Positions 1-7,400 of a stretch of 22,273 bases of DNA are shown piece by piece. Position 1 is the stretch's first letter, and each line of letters begins with the position of its first letter. Location: the NCBI GenBank assembly GCA_964607375.1, contig CAZSJY010000031.1, positions 1-22,273 of the forward strand, written 5' to 3'. A model generated the notes under the pieces. The model had not been told where the DNA came from, ran no database searches, and worked only from the letters and a program-made list of their open reading frames with translations. The stretch is from JACNLC01 sp964607375. GTDB taxonomy: Bacteria; Fidelibacterota; Marinisomatia; SCGC-AAA003-L08; JACNLC01. The translations under genes and the position numbers were made by a program.

Positions 1-60
1 AAGGCTTCTGTAAATCATCTAACTGTAAACAAGGTCTATGGTAAGACACTTTATTTTTGA
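1..60 (+). CDS. Partial C-terminus of an upstream gene, outer-membrane-protein-like
   Basis: Frame 1 is open from the first base to the TGA at 58-60 and gives 19 residues ending in VYGKTLYF. Alternating hydrophobic residues and a terminal phenylalanine are the usual signature of the last strand of an outer-membrane barrel, such as a TonB-dependent receptor or porin. The fragment is too short to identify a family, and an open frame this short can occur by chance. The gene body lies outside the window. Confidence 0.35.
   Translation, partial: KASVNHLTVNKVYGKTLYF
23..39 (+). repeat. 17-bp repeat, copy 1 (inverted partner near the window end)
   Basis: CTGTAAACAAGGTCTAT occurs here, and its exact reverse complement occurs at 22230-22246. 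This copy lies within the possible coding tail at 1-60. The flanking bases do not extend the match, so this is a short core, not a long duplicated segment. Confidence 0.6.
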
Positions 61-306
61 TTATATAGATTCTATCATCAACGATTTTATATTTGTAAAA
101 AACTTTTAGAAATTAGTTGCAGAAGTGGGGTGTCCCGTTTGTCACTAAATATTATCAATCTCTTCAGGCGAGTATATTATTATTGCTCTATCAATATCAA
201 TAAAATCCAGCAAATTGTATAATAAAATCTAATAATAATTTGTTCTTAATGCTTTTATAGATTCTCTTAGTGTCGTAATTTATTACGAGTTAATTACGGG
301 CAATAA
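61..306. other. Non-coding leader upstream of the SOS cassette
   Basis: No credible gene is visible. The stretch is AT-rich and has a TATAAT at 218-223, but no well-spaced TTGACA-like box in front of it, so I cannot place the promoter firmly. The last 35 bases hold the palindrome listed separately. Confidence 0.5.
273..288. promoter_or_regulatory. Candidate LexA operator (SOS box)
   Basis: TCGTAAT-TT-ATTACGA is a palindrome with two perfect 7-base arms. It ends 18 bases before the lexA start codon. A further half site, ATTACG, follows at 293-298, 11 bases after the ATTACG of the right arm. LexA normally represses its own gene, so a strong dyad here is the natural candidate operator. It does not match the E. 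coli box (CTGT-N8-ACAG) or the Bacillus box (CGAAC-N4-GTTCG). Assignment to LexA is inferred from position only. Confidence 0.45.
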
Positions 307-915
307 ATGAATAATCATCTTTCACCAAAAAAACAACGGTTTGTAGAGTTTATAAAAACTTATACACGAGACAACGGATATCCTCCATCATATCCAGAGA
401 TTATGACAGCTTTGGGATTTACATCACCAGGGACAATAGATTGGTATGTCAAATCTCTTGAAGAAGATGGTATTATTGAGCGAACAAGAGGATTTAGAAA
501 TAAGCGGGCATTAACAGTTATCGAAAATTCTACTGAGAATACACTTCCATTACTTGGCACAATTACCGCTGGTTATCCCATGGAAGCGTTTGAGGTTGTA
601 GAACGAATCGAAATTCCTGCATCGTATGAACATCCTGAGAACTTTGCACTACGAGTTAATGGCGATTCTATGATTGGCGATAATATCCAAGATGGTGATT
701 ATGTGATTATCCGAAAAACCAATACAGCTGTTATGGGTGATATGGTAATTGCATACATCAACGAAGAGGCAACTCTTAAACGGTACTATCCAAAAATAAC
801 TGGGATTGAGTTGCATCCTAATAATCCGAATTACGATATCATTAAAGTTAATCCAAATGATTCATTCAGAATTGGCGGAATTGTGTTGGGTGTTATCAGG
901 CGATACCTCAAATGA
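307..915 (+). CDS. lexA: LexA family SOS repressor
   Basis: 202 residues, the usual LexA length. The N-terminal winged helix-turn-helix covers about residues 1-70 and contains the typical LSPKKQRFVEFI and GYPPSYPEI segments. The C-terminal S24 peptidase domain has the Ala88-Gly89 cleavage site (TAGYP), nucleophile Ser121 in GDSM and general base Lys158 in ATLKRY. This matches the A84-G85/S119/K156 arrangement of E. coli LexA. After DNA damage, RecA filaments trigger self-cleavage and release repression. It is the first gene of a four-gene operon, and its stop codon overlaps the next start (ATGA). A palindrome just upstream suggests autoregulation. It could be the main genomic LexA or an extra copy dedicated to this mutagenesis cassette; the window cannot settle which. 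Confidence 0.93.
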   Translation: MNNHLSPKKQRFVEFIKTYTRDNGYPPSYPEIMTALGFTSPGTIDWYVKSLEEDGIIERTRGFRNKRALTVIENSTENTLPLLGTITAGYPMEAFEVVERIEIPASYEHPENFALRVNGDSMIGDNIQDGDYVIIRKTNTAVMGDMVIAYINEEATLKRYYPKITGIELHPNNPNYDIIKVNPNDSFRIGGIVLGVIRRYLK

Positions 916-1367
916 TACAATTATACAAAGTCAAAAATACTACTCAACTGGATTTCTATTCTTCAGTCATAGAAACTGCTTCGGAAATACCACTTTATTC
1001 TACAATGGTTTCTGCAGGATTTCCATCTCCAGCCGATGACTATTTGGAACTCTCTCTCGATTTGAATCAATATCTCATTAAACATCCGTCGGCAACTTTT
1101 TATGTTCGTGTTAAGGGTGATTCTATGGTGAATGCAGGTATTTTCGATGGCGATTTGTTGATTGTTGATAAATCGTTAGAACCCAAAAATGATAGCATTG
1201 TCGTTTGTGTTATCAACGGTGAGTTTACTGTGAAAAAATTAAAAAAGTCCGGCGAAAAATTATATTTGATTCCACGCAATCCAGAATACCATCCAACGCA
1301 AATATCCGAAGAAATGGATTTCCAAGTTTGGGGCGTGGTAACCTACACAATACACAAACCAAACTAA
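912..1367 (+). CDS. umuD: UmuD-like S24 peptidase, pol V processing subunit
   Basis: 151 residues with an S24 peptidase fold and no DNA-binding domain. The cleavage site is Ala35-Gly36 (SAGFPSP), the nucleophile Ser71 (KGDSM) and the general base Lys108 (FTVKKL). The spacing matches E. coli UmuD (C24-G25, S60, K97) with an 11-residue longer N-terminus. RecA-stimulated self-cleavage gives UmuD', which binds UmuC to form the translesion polymerase. The start overlaps the lexA stop by four bases, and the stop is one base before umuC, so translation is coupled. Confidence 0.92.
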   Translation: MIQLYKVKNTTQLDFYSSVIETASEIPLYSTMVSAGFPSPADDYLELSLDLNQYLIKHPSATFYVRVKGDSMVNAGIFDGDLLIVDKSLEPKNDSIVVCVINGEFTVKKLKKSGEKLYLIPRNPEYHPTQISEEMDFQVWGVVTYTIHKPN

Positions 1368-1368
1368 T

Positions 1369-2631
1369 ATGTTTGCCCTGGTTGATTGCAACAATTTCTA
1401 CGCATCGTGTGAACGAGTATTTCATCCGAAACTAAATCATAAACCAGTTATTGTTTTATCCAACAATGATGGATGTGTAATTGCTCGCTCTAATGAAGCC
1501 AAAGCACTTGGTATCAAAATGGGTGAACCTGCGTTCAAAATCAAACAATTCTTGAGAGACAATAATGTGGCAGTGTTCTCGTCTAACTATGCGTTGTATG
1601 GCGATTTGTCCAGCCGTGTGATGAGGGTTTTGTGGGAGCTTTCTCCCGAGATGGAGATTTATTCCATTGATGAAGCTTTTTTGGATTTGCACGGCTTTGA
1701 TGGCAAACAATTATTTGAGTTTGGACAAACCGTTAGAAATACGGTAATGCAACACACCGGCATCCCGATTTCCGTTGGGATTGCATCAACCAAAACGCTT
1801 TCAAAAGTTGCAAATCATATTGCCAAAAAACACAAGCGAGATGTAGGTGTATTTGTGCTTAATAATCAAGTTATTGAGCCAGTATTGAAGCACTTTCCCG
1901 TAGGTGATATTTGGGGAATTGGAAGGCGATACGCTGAGTTTCTAAAATCGCATAATATCCATACTGCATTAGAATTTAGAAACACCAACGCCAATTGGAT
2001 AAGAAAACATCTAACTGTAATGGGAACTCGAATGATTAAAGAATTGAGTGGAATCTCCTGTTTGCCAATGGAATTTGTTACACCAGACAAAAAAGCCATT
2101 TGCACCTCTCGGTCGTTTGGTGTGATGGTTGAGGATATCGCTCAACTTCGGGAATCTGTATCAATGTATGCCACCCGATGTGCCGAAAAACTACGCAAAC
2201 AGAAATCGTGTGCAGGAATTATCAATGTTTTTATTCAGACTAATCGTTTTAAACCGGAACTCCCTCAATACTATAATGGCAGAATTATTAAACTGCAAGT
2301 GCCAAGCAACAGCACAGCAGAGCTTATTTATCATTCGGTTAGAGGATTGGAATCCATCTACAAACAAGGATACAAATATAAAAAAGCAGGGGTGATTGTA
2401 ACTGGTATCGTGCCATCCAATCAAGTTCAACAAAGTTTGTTTGATGTTATGGACAGAGATACGGATCAAATAATTACCAAAACAATGGATATCATCAATT
2501 CACGGATGGGACGAGATATGGTTCGGTATGCGGTTCAGGGATTTAATCGAAAGTGGAGGCTTCGGCAGGAGCAATTATCGCCTTGTTATACCACTCGATG
2601 GAGTAATTTACTCACAATAAATTCAGGATAA
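1369..2631 (+). CDS. umuC: UmuC, Y-family translesion DNA polymerase V catalytic subunit
   Basis: 420 residues, normal UmuC length. The start LVDCNNFYASCERVF holds the metal-binding Asp6, and YSIDEAFLDL gives catalytic Asp101-Glu102, the same numbering as E. coli UmuC. Further family blocks are NNDGCVIARSNEAKALGI (about 32-49), ISVGIASTKTLSKVANHIAK and the helix-hairpin-helix region GDIWGIGRR. Near residues 354-359 QQSLFD resembles the beta-clamp-binding motif QLNLF, which would tether the polymerase to the sliding clamp. The enzyme copies past damaged bases with low fidelity. It is the third gene of the SOS cassette, one base after umuD and three bases before the SRAP gene. Confidence 0.95.
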   Translation: MFALVDCNNFYASCERVFHPKLNHKPVIVLSNNDGCVIARSNEAKALGIKMGEPAFKIKQFLRDNNVAVFSSNYALYGDLSSRVMRVLWELSPEMEIYSIDEAFLDLHGFDGKQLFEFGQTVRNTVMQHTGIPISVGIASTKTLSKVANHIAKKHKRDVGVFVLNNQVIEPVLKHFPVGDIWGIGRRYAEFLKSHNIHTALEFRNTNANWIRKHLTVMGTRMIKELSGISCLPMEFVTPDKKAICTSRSFGVMVEDIAQLRESVSMYATRCAEKLRKQKSCAGIINVFIQTNRFKPELPQYYNGRIIKLQVPSNSTAELIYHSVRGLESIYKQGYKYKKAGVIVTGIVPSNQVQQSLFDVMDRDTDQIITKTMDIINSRMGRDMVRYAVQGFNRKWRLRQEQLSPCYTTRWSNLLTINSG

Positions 2632-2634
2632 ATT

Positions 2635-3288
2635 ATGTGCGGAAGATTTACAGTTATCAAAAGTAAAGAAGAACTCGAAAAACGATTTGGAGCAAAAGTC
2701 TGTAGAGAGAAATACCAGAAACGGTATAACGCTGCTCCTTCACAAGAGTTACCTGTGATTACTAATAATGTACCTGAACTGATTCAATTTTACAAATGGG
2801 GTTTGATACCGTTTTGGGCAAAAAATGAGAAGATTGTTCACCATCTCATCAATGCAAAAGCAGAAACAATAACGCAAAAACCATCGTTCAGATATGCGAT
2901 AAAAGAGCGAAGGTGTTTGGTTTGCACTGATGGTTATTACGAATGGGAAAATACTGAAGAGGGGAAGGTCCCTTACAGAATTTCACTTAAAGATGAAAGT
3001 CTATTTGCGTTTGCTGGAATCTGGGAGGTTTGGAAATCTGGTGAAGGAGAAGAAACAAGTTCATTTTCAATTATTACAGTTTCTCCTAGTGAAGAAATGA
3101 AAGAAATTCATAACCGAATGCCAGTAATTCTCACAAAGGAAGAAGAAAAACTATGGATTGGAAACACTCCACTTCACAAAGTTCTAAAACTACTCAGACC
3201 AATTTCTGCAGAACATCTTAAAGTACAGCGAGTTTCTACGATGGTAAACTCAGTAAAGAATGATAATCCGGAAGTGTTGGATGTTTAG
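2635..3288 (+). CDS. SRAP domain protein (YedK/HMCES family), abasic-site DNA-protein crosslinker
   Basis: 217 residues covering one SRAP domain. Catalytic Cys2 follows the initiator Met (MCGRF), which also fixes the start. Other family landmarks are RYNAAPSQ (30-37), NAKAET (73-78, equivalent to the Asn near position 75 of E. coli YedK), GYYEW with Glu103, and HNRMPVIL with His159. Known family members open an abasic-site sugar in single-stranded DNA and form a stable thiazolidine link through Cys2, protecting the site. The gene starts three bases after umuC. Being the last gene of the cassette, it should be made together with pol V during SOS. A hairpin terminator follows 10 bases after its stop. 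Confidence 0.93.
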   Translation: MCGRFTVIKSKEELEKRFGAKVCREKYQKRYNAAPSQELPVITNNVPELIQFYKWGLIPFWAKNEKIVHHLINAKAETITQKPSFRYAIKERRCLVCTDGYYEWENTEEGKVPYRISLKDESLFAFAGIWEVWKSGEGEETSSFSIITVSPSEEMKEIHNRMPVILTKEEEKLWIGNTPLHKVLKLLRPISAEHLKVQRVSTMVNSVKNDNPEVLDV

Positions 3289-3297
3289 TGCAAATAA

Positions 3298-3319
3298 AAA
3301 ACCCCAATTAAGGGGTTTT
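3298..3319. terminator. Bidirectional terminator between the SRAP gene and tRNA-Ser
   Basis: AAAACCCC-AATTAA-GGGGTTTT is a perfect 8-bp hairpin 10 bases after the SRAP stop codon. Read on the minus strand it is followed by TTTTTTATTTG, a good U-tract, so it should also stop the tRNA-Ser transcript arriving from the other side. On the plus strand the only U-run is part of the stem. Confidence 0.7.
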
Positions 3320-3331
3320 ACTGAACTTTCG

Positions 3332-3417
3332 CGGAGAGCACCAGATTCGAACTGGCACAGGACAGGTATGTCCCGGCGGATTAGCAATCCGCTGCAATAC
3401 CATTATGCGAACTCTCC
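3332..3417 (-). tRNA. tRNA-Ser(GCT)
   Basis: Read on the minus strand, the acceptor GGAGAGT pairs with GCTCTCC (final T-G wobble) and is followed by discriminator G. The anticodon arm is GCGGA-TTGCTAA-TCCGC with anticodon GCT at 3383-3385. A long variable arm (GGACATACCTGTCC) follows, typical of class II serine tRNAs. The T arm is CCAGTTCGAATCTGG. CCA is not encoded. It lies five bases downstream of the other serine tRNA gene and is probably cut from the same transcript. Confidence 0.95.
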
Positions 3418-3422
3418 AATTG

Positions 3423-3506
3423 CGGAGGATGAGGGACTCGAACCCCCAAGGGCGTAAACCCGGCGGTTTTCAAGACCGCTGTCTTACCAATTAGAACTAA
3501 TCCTCC
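3423..3506 (-). tRNA. tRNA-Ser(TGA)
   Basis: Read on the minus strand, the acceptor GGAGGAT pairs fully with ATCCTCC and the discriminator is G. The anticodon arm is GCGGT-CTTGAAA-ACCGC with anticodon TGA at 3470-3472. A serine-type extended variable arm (GGGTTTACGCCC) and the T arm GGGGGTTCGAGTCCCTC follow. CCA is not encoded. Together with its neighbour it reads the AGY and UCA-type serine codons. Confidence 0.95.
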
Positions 3507-3525
3507 GTCAATTTTAGGGCGCAAA

Positions 3526-3553
3526 TTTATAATAGATTTGCGTGAACTTCCAA
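3526..3553 (-). promoter_or_regulatory. Candidate promoter of the tRNA-Ser pair
   Basis: On the minus strand, TTGGAA (3548-3553) and TATAAA (3526-3531) are 16 bases apart and sit just upstream of the TGA tRNA. The -10 region falls inside an inverted repeat, CGCAAAT (3520-3526) and ATTTGCG (3536-3542), with a 9-base loop. That dyad may instead be a weak stop signal for nifJ, since it follows the nifJ stop codon; no U-tract follows it. Confidence 0.35.
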
Positions 3554-3586
3554 AAAATGAATTTAAGAATACAATATTAATTTTAT

Positions 3587-6500
3587 TTACTCTAAATCTG
3601 CAAGCTTCTTGTATTGTTCATACTGTTTTTTAGCATTTTTGTCTGCTTCTTCCAACAACTCTTCTGCTCGCTCAGGCATTAACTTTGTCAACATTTTAAA
3701 TCTATTTTCTTTATACAAGAAGTCTTTTATATGAGTTTTTGGTGGCTTCGAATCTACCACTAAAGGATTCTTGCCAACCAGCGCTAATGCAGGATTATAA
3801 CGATATAAAATTAAATGACCGCTATCAACGGCTGATTTTTGTTGTTGTAATCCTTTTTCCATATCAATACCGTGAGCAATACAATGGCTATATGCGATAA
3901 TCAGTGATGGTCCATCGTGTGCTTCAGCTTCCATAAATGCTTTTACGGTTTGGGCATCGTTTGATCCCATAGCAACATTTGCAACATATACATCACCATA
4001 ACTCATAGCAATCATTCCTAAGTCTTTTTTAGCAGTTCCTTTTCCTGATGCTGCAAACTTAGCGATGGCCCCTAGAGGAGTTGCTTTCGATGCTTGTCCA
4101 CCAGTATTGGAATAAACTTCAGTATCCACAACTAAAATATTTACATTTTTTCCAGAAGCAAATACATGATCAAGACCACCAAAGCCAATATCAAAAGCCC
4201 ATCCGTCACCACCCATAATCCAAACGCTTTTCTTGACTAAATTATCAGAAATTGATGAGAGAAGTTGTGCTCGGTTGGAATCTAATTTATTCAGAATTTC
4301 GTTTAATCTTTCTACTCGAATTCTCTGTTCAAAGATTCCAGGTTCAGATGATTGATCTGCATTAAGAATTTCATTAACCAATTCCGAACCAATTTCATCT
4401 TGTAATTCAACTAAAAGTTCTTTTGCGTGAACGATGTGTTTATCGATTGTTAATCTAAATCCCATTCCGAATTCAGCATTATCCTCAAACAGAGAATTTG
4501 ACCAAGCTGGACCACGATTATCGTTATTTTTTGCCCAAGGTGTAGTGGGGAGGTTCCCACCGTAAATTGACGAACATCCTGTTGCATTTGCAATAATCAT
4601 TCTATCCCCAAATAATTGAGAAGCTAATTTTACATATGGTGTTTCTCCGCATCCAGAACAAGCGCCAGAAAATTCAAACAATGGTTGCAATAATTGTGAA
4701 CCTTTAACAGTTTTCTGCTTTACAGAATCACGCTCAACTTCAGGTAAACTTAAGAAGAAATCCCAATTTTCTCGTTCAGTTTCCCGGAGTGGAATTTGTG
4801 ATTCCATGTTGATGGCTCGCTTTGTGTTATCTATTTTATCTTTCACTGGACAGGCATCAATGCAAATTGCACAACCCGTACAATCTTCTCCAGCAACTTG
4901 TAAAGTATAAACATCATTGTCTGAATATTCTTTACCTTTTGCTTTCACAGATTTAAAAGTTTCAGGCGCATTTACTAATGGAGTACTATCGTAGATTTTT
5001 GGTCTGATAACTGCGTGTGGACAAACTAAAGCACATTTGTTACATTGGATGCAAATGTCAGAGTTCCAAACTGGGATTTCTGAAGCGATATTTCGTTTTT
5101 CAAACTGTGTTGTTGCAGTTGGCCAAGTTCCATCATTTGGAAATGCACTAACAGGAAGATCATCACCTTCACCCGCAATTATTTTCGCAGTAACATTTTT
5201 CACAAAACCAGGTGCGTGGTCAGGTACAATTTCTGATGTATTTTCTTTCCCGGTTGATAATTCTGGGATTTTGACTTCGTTCAAATTTGCTAATGATTCA
5301 TCAACTGCATCAAAATTCTTCTGAACGATATTCTCACCTTTAGCACCATAAGTCTTTTGTATATAGTGTTTAATTTTATCTATAGCATCTTCTCGAGTTA
5401 GAATATCTGATATTGCAAAGAAACATGTCTGCATAATTGTATTTATGCGAAAACCCATACCAGTTTCTCCGGCAACTTTAAGAGCATTAATTGAATATAC
5501 TTTTAACTGTTTGTCAAGAATTTGTTTTTGGATATTTCTTGGAAAATGATTCCAAATCTCATCAGAAGAATATGGACTATTAACCAAAAAAGTAGCACCT
5601 TGAACAGCATTTTTTAGAACATCTACAGTTTGAAGAAATTCAAAGTTATGACAAGCAATGAAATTGGCTTTCCCTATCAAGTATGTTGATTTTATTTCTT
5701 CCGGACCAAATCTAAGATGTGAAATTGTCATACTACCGGATTTTTTGGAATCATATACAAAATATCCTTGAGCGTGATTGTCTGTTTCTTCTCCAATAAT
5801 TTTAATAGAATTTTTGTTTGCACCCACAGTTCCGTCAGCTCCGAGTCCGAAAAACATTCCTCTAAAGATTTTCTCTCTGCTAGGAGTGTAATCTGGGTCA
5901 TAATCCAAACTTGTATGAGTTACATCATCATTAATTCCGACAGTAAAATGATTCTTGGGATTTTCTTTCCTTAATTCATCAAAAATACTCTTGACCATAG
6001 CAGGAGTAAATTCTTTTGAAGATAATCCATATCTACCGCCAATAACTTTTGGCATAGAATCAAACGGAAGATTATTTTCTTCTTCAACTAATGCAGTAAC
6101 AACATCTTGATACAAAGGTTCACCAATGCTTCCTGGTTCTTTTGTTCTATCAAGAACTGCGATTTGTTTAACAGTTTTAGGTAGTGCTTTAATTAAATGT
6201 TGGGTTGAAAATGGTCTGAATAAACGAACTTTTAGAACACCAACATTTTCGTCTGATTGATTCATAAAATCTACAGTTTCGTGAACAGTTTCTGCACCTG
6301 ATGCCATAACTACTATAACTCGTTCTGCAGTAGGTGAACCTACATAATCAAATAAATTATATTGTCTTCCAGTGAGATTTGCGAATTTATCCATAACACT
6401 TTGCACGATATAAGGAGCTTGTTGATAATATGAATTTGCAGTTTCACGCATTTGGAAAAATACATCAGGATTTTGTGCAGTTCCTCTTAATACGGGATTG

Positions 6501-7132
6501 TTTGGATTTAATCCCCTTTTACGATGTGCTCTTACAAGATCATCATTAATCATTGATTTGATATCATCGTCTGATAGTTGTTCAATTTTCATTACTTCGT
6601 GTGAAGTTCTAAATCCATCAAAAAAGTGTAAGAAGGGTATTCTAGATTCCAGAGTAGCCGATTGTGCAATAAGAGCCATATCCATAACTTCTTGAACGCT
6701 ATTTGATGCTAATAATGCAAATCCTGTTTGACGAGTTGACATAACATCAGAATGATCACCGAAAATAGATAAAGCGTGAGTTGCTAAAGTTCTCGCTGAA
6801 ACATGAAAAACAGTTGATGTCAATTCTCCTGCAATTTTATACATATTTGGAATCATTAACAGAAGCCCTTGTGAAGCTGTGAAAGTTGTAGTTAGAGCTC
6901 CAGTCTGTAGTGCACCATGCACTGCACCAGCAGCACCACCTTCACTTTGCATTTCCATTACATCTGGAACAGTACCCCAGATATTTTTTACATTTTGAGA
7001 GGACCATGTATCAGCCCATTCACCCATTGCTGAAGATGGAGTAATAGGATAAATTGCGCATACTTCATTAGTTTTGTGTGCGATATAGGCAGCAGCTTCA
7101 TTACCATCAATTGTTACAGTTTTTCTGTTCAT
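3587..7132 (-). CDS. nifJ: Pyruvate:ferredoxin (flavodoxin) oxidoreductase, single-chain
   Basis: 1181 residues, the usual length of the fused homodimeric PFOR. It oxidises pyruvate and CoA to acetyl-CoA, CO2 and reduced ferredoxin in the cytoplasm. The pyruvate-binding domain comes first (AIYPITPSSAMGEWAD near residue 30). Two 4Fe-4S motifs follow: C694/C697/C700/C704 (CIQCNKCALVCP) and C751/C754/C757/C761 (CTGCAICIDACP). The cofactor cluster near TPP is served by C825, C828, C853 and C1084 (CSGCGE, ATGCSS, YSHC). The TPP-binding domain at about 975-1030 has GDGWAFDIGFGG and DTEVYSNTGGQ. All expected cluster ligands are present, so it should be active. The start is supported by AAGGAA nine bases upstream. 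It lies downstream of the GMP reductase-like gene on the same strand, after a 266-base gap that likely has its own promoter. Confidence 0.97.
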   Translation of the reverse strand: MNRKTVTIDGNEAAAYIAHKTNEVCAIYPITPSSAMGEWADTWSSQNVKNIWGTVPDVMEMQSEGGAAGAVHGALQTGALTTTFTASQGLLLMIPNMYKIAGELTSTVFHVSARTLATHALSIFGDHSDVMSTRQTGFALLASNSVQEVMDMALIAQSATLESRIPFLHFFDGFRTSHEVMKIEQLSDDDIKSMINDDLVRAHRKRGLNPNNPVLRGTAQNPDVFFQMRETANSYYQQAPYIVQSVMDKFANLTGRQYNLFDYVGSPTAERVIVVMASGAETVHETVDFMNQSDENVGVLKVRLFRPFSTQHLIKALPKTVKQIAVLDRTKEPGSIGEPLYQDVVTALVEEENNLPFDSMPKVIGGRYGLSSKEFTPAMVKSIFDELRKENPKNHFTVGINDDVTHTSLDYDPDYTPSREKIFRGMFFGLGADGTVGANKNSIKIIGEETDNHAQGYFVYDSKKSGSMTISHLRFGPEEIKSTYLIGKANFIACHNFEFLQTVDVLKNAVQGATFLVNSPYSSDEIWNHFPRNIQKQILDKQLKVYSINALKVAGETGMGFRINTIMQTCFFAISDILTREDAIDKIKHYIQKTYGAKGENIVQKNFDAVDESLANLNEVKIPELSTGKENTSEIVPDHAPGFVKNVTAKIIAGEGDDLPVSAFPNDGTWPTATTQFEKRNIASEIPVWNSDICIQCNKCALVCPHAVIRPKIYDSTPLVNAPETFKSVKAKGKEYSDNDVYTLQVAGEDCTGCAICIDACPVKDKIDNTKRAINMESQIPLRETERENWDFFLSLPEVERDSVKQKTVKGSQLLQPLFEFSGACSGCGETPYVKLASQLFGDRMIIANATGCSSIYGGNLPTTPWAKNNDNRGPAWSNSLFEDNAEFGMGFRLTIDKHIVHAKELLVELQDEIGSELVNEILNADQSSEPGIFEQRIRVERLNEILNKLDSNRAQLLSSISDNLVKKSVWIMGGDGWAFDIGFGGLDHVFASGKNVNILVVDTEVYSNTGGQASKATPLGAIAKFAASGKGTAKKDLGMIAMSYGDVYVANVAMGSNDAQTVKAFMEAEAHDGPSLIIAYSHCIAHGIDMEKGLQQQKSAVDSGHLILYRYNPALALVGKNPLVVDSKPPKTHIKDFLYKENRFKMLTKLMPERAEELLEEADKNAKKQYEQYKKLADLE

Positions 7133-7175
7133 GTGTAAATTTCCTTATTAGTCAAATAATTATATATGTTCAATT

Positions 7176-7187
7176 CGGTAAATACCG
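7176..7187. promoter_or_regulatory. Short palindrome upstream of nifJ
   Basis: CGGTA-AA-TACCG lies 44 bases upstream of the nifJ start codon in a very AT-rich stretch. A regulator site controlling PFOR would be plausible here, but I cannot match it to a known regulator. Dyads with 5-base arms are not rare. Confidence 0.25.
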
Positions 7188-7363
7188 TTGATAAACTAGC
7201 CCAGAAATTTACTATTTATTTCAATATAAAAAATAATATTATTCAGATATAATTATTGAAAATTTGCTACCTAAATCGACAATAATTCTAATAATATGAA
7301 ATACAAATCTATTTCACTAGCCGTTGAGTTTATGGATGTATTGTAATTTTTTGAATCAGATAT

Positions 7364-7400
7364 AAATCAGTAACTTTTAGTCAAAACAATTTACTGATTT
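7364..7400 (-). terminator. Hairpin at the end of the GMP reductase-like gene
   Basis: Two perfect 10-base arms, AAATCAGTAA and TTACTGATTT (7364-7373 and 7391-7400), are separated by 17 bases. The dyad starts at the stop codon of the GMP reductase-like gene. The stem is weak (four G-C pairs at most) and no long U-run follows, so it may act as a 3' end stabiliser instead of a full terminator. Confidence 0.35.

Noticed and set aside
307..1367. lexA and umuD as a prophage CI-type repressor module.
   Set aside because: No phage genes are nearby, and the proteins match LexA and UmuD in length and active-site spacing with umuC following directly.
3260..3457. Plus-strand frame of 65 codons over the end of the SRAP gene and the tRNA genes.
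   Set aside because: It runs through the terminator and antisense to both tRNA genes, so it is a chance frame.
3520..3542. CGCAAAT/ATTTGCG dyad as a nifJ terminator.
   Set aside because: No U-tract follows on the minus strand, and the loop overlaps a plausible tRNA promoter, so I did not list it as a separate terminator.
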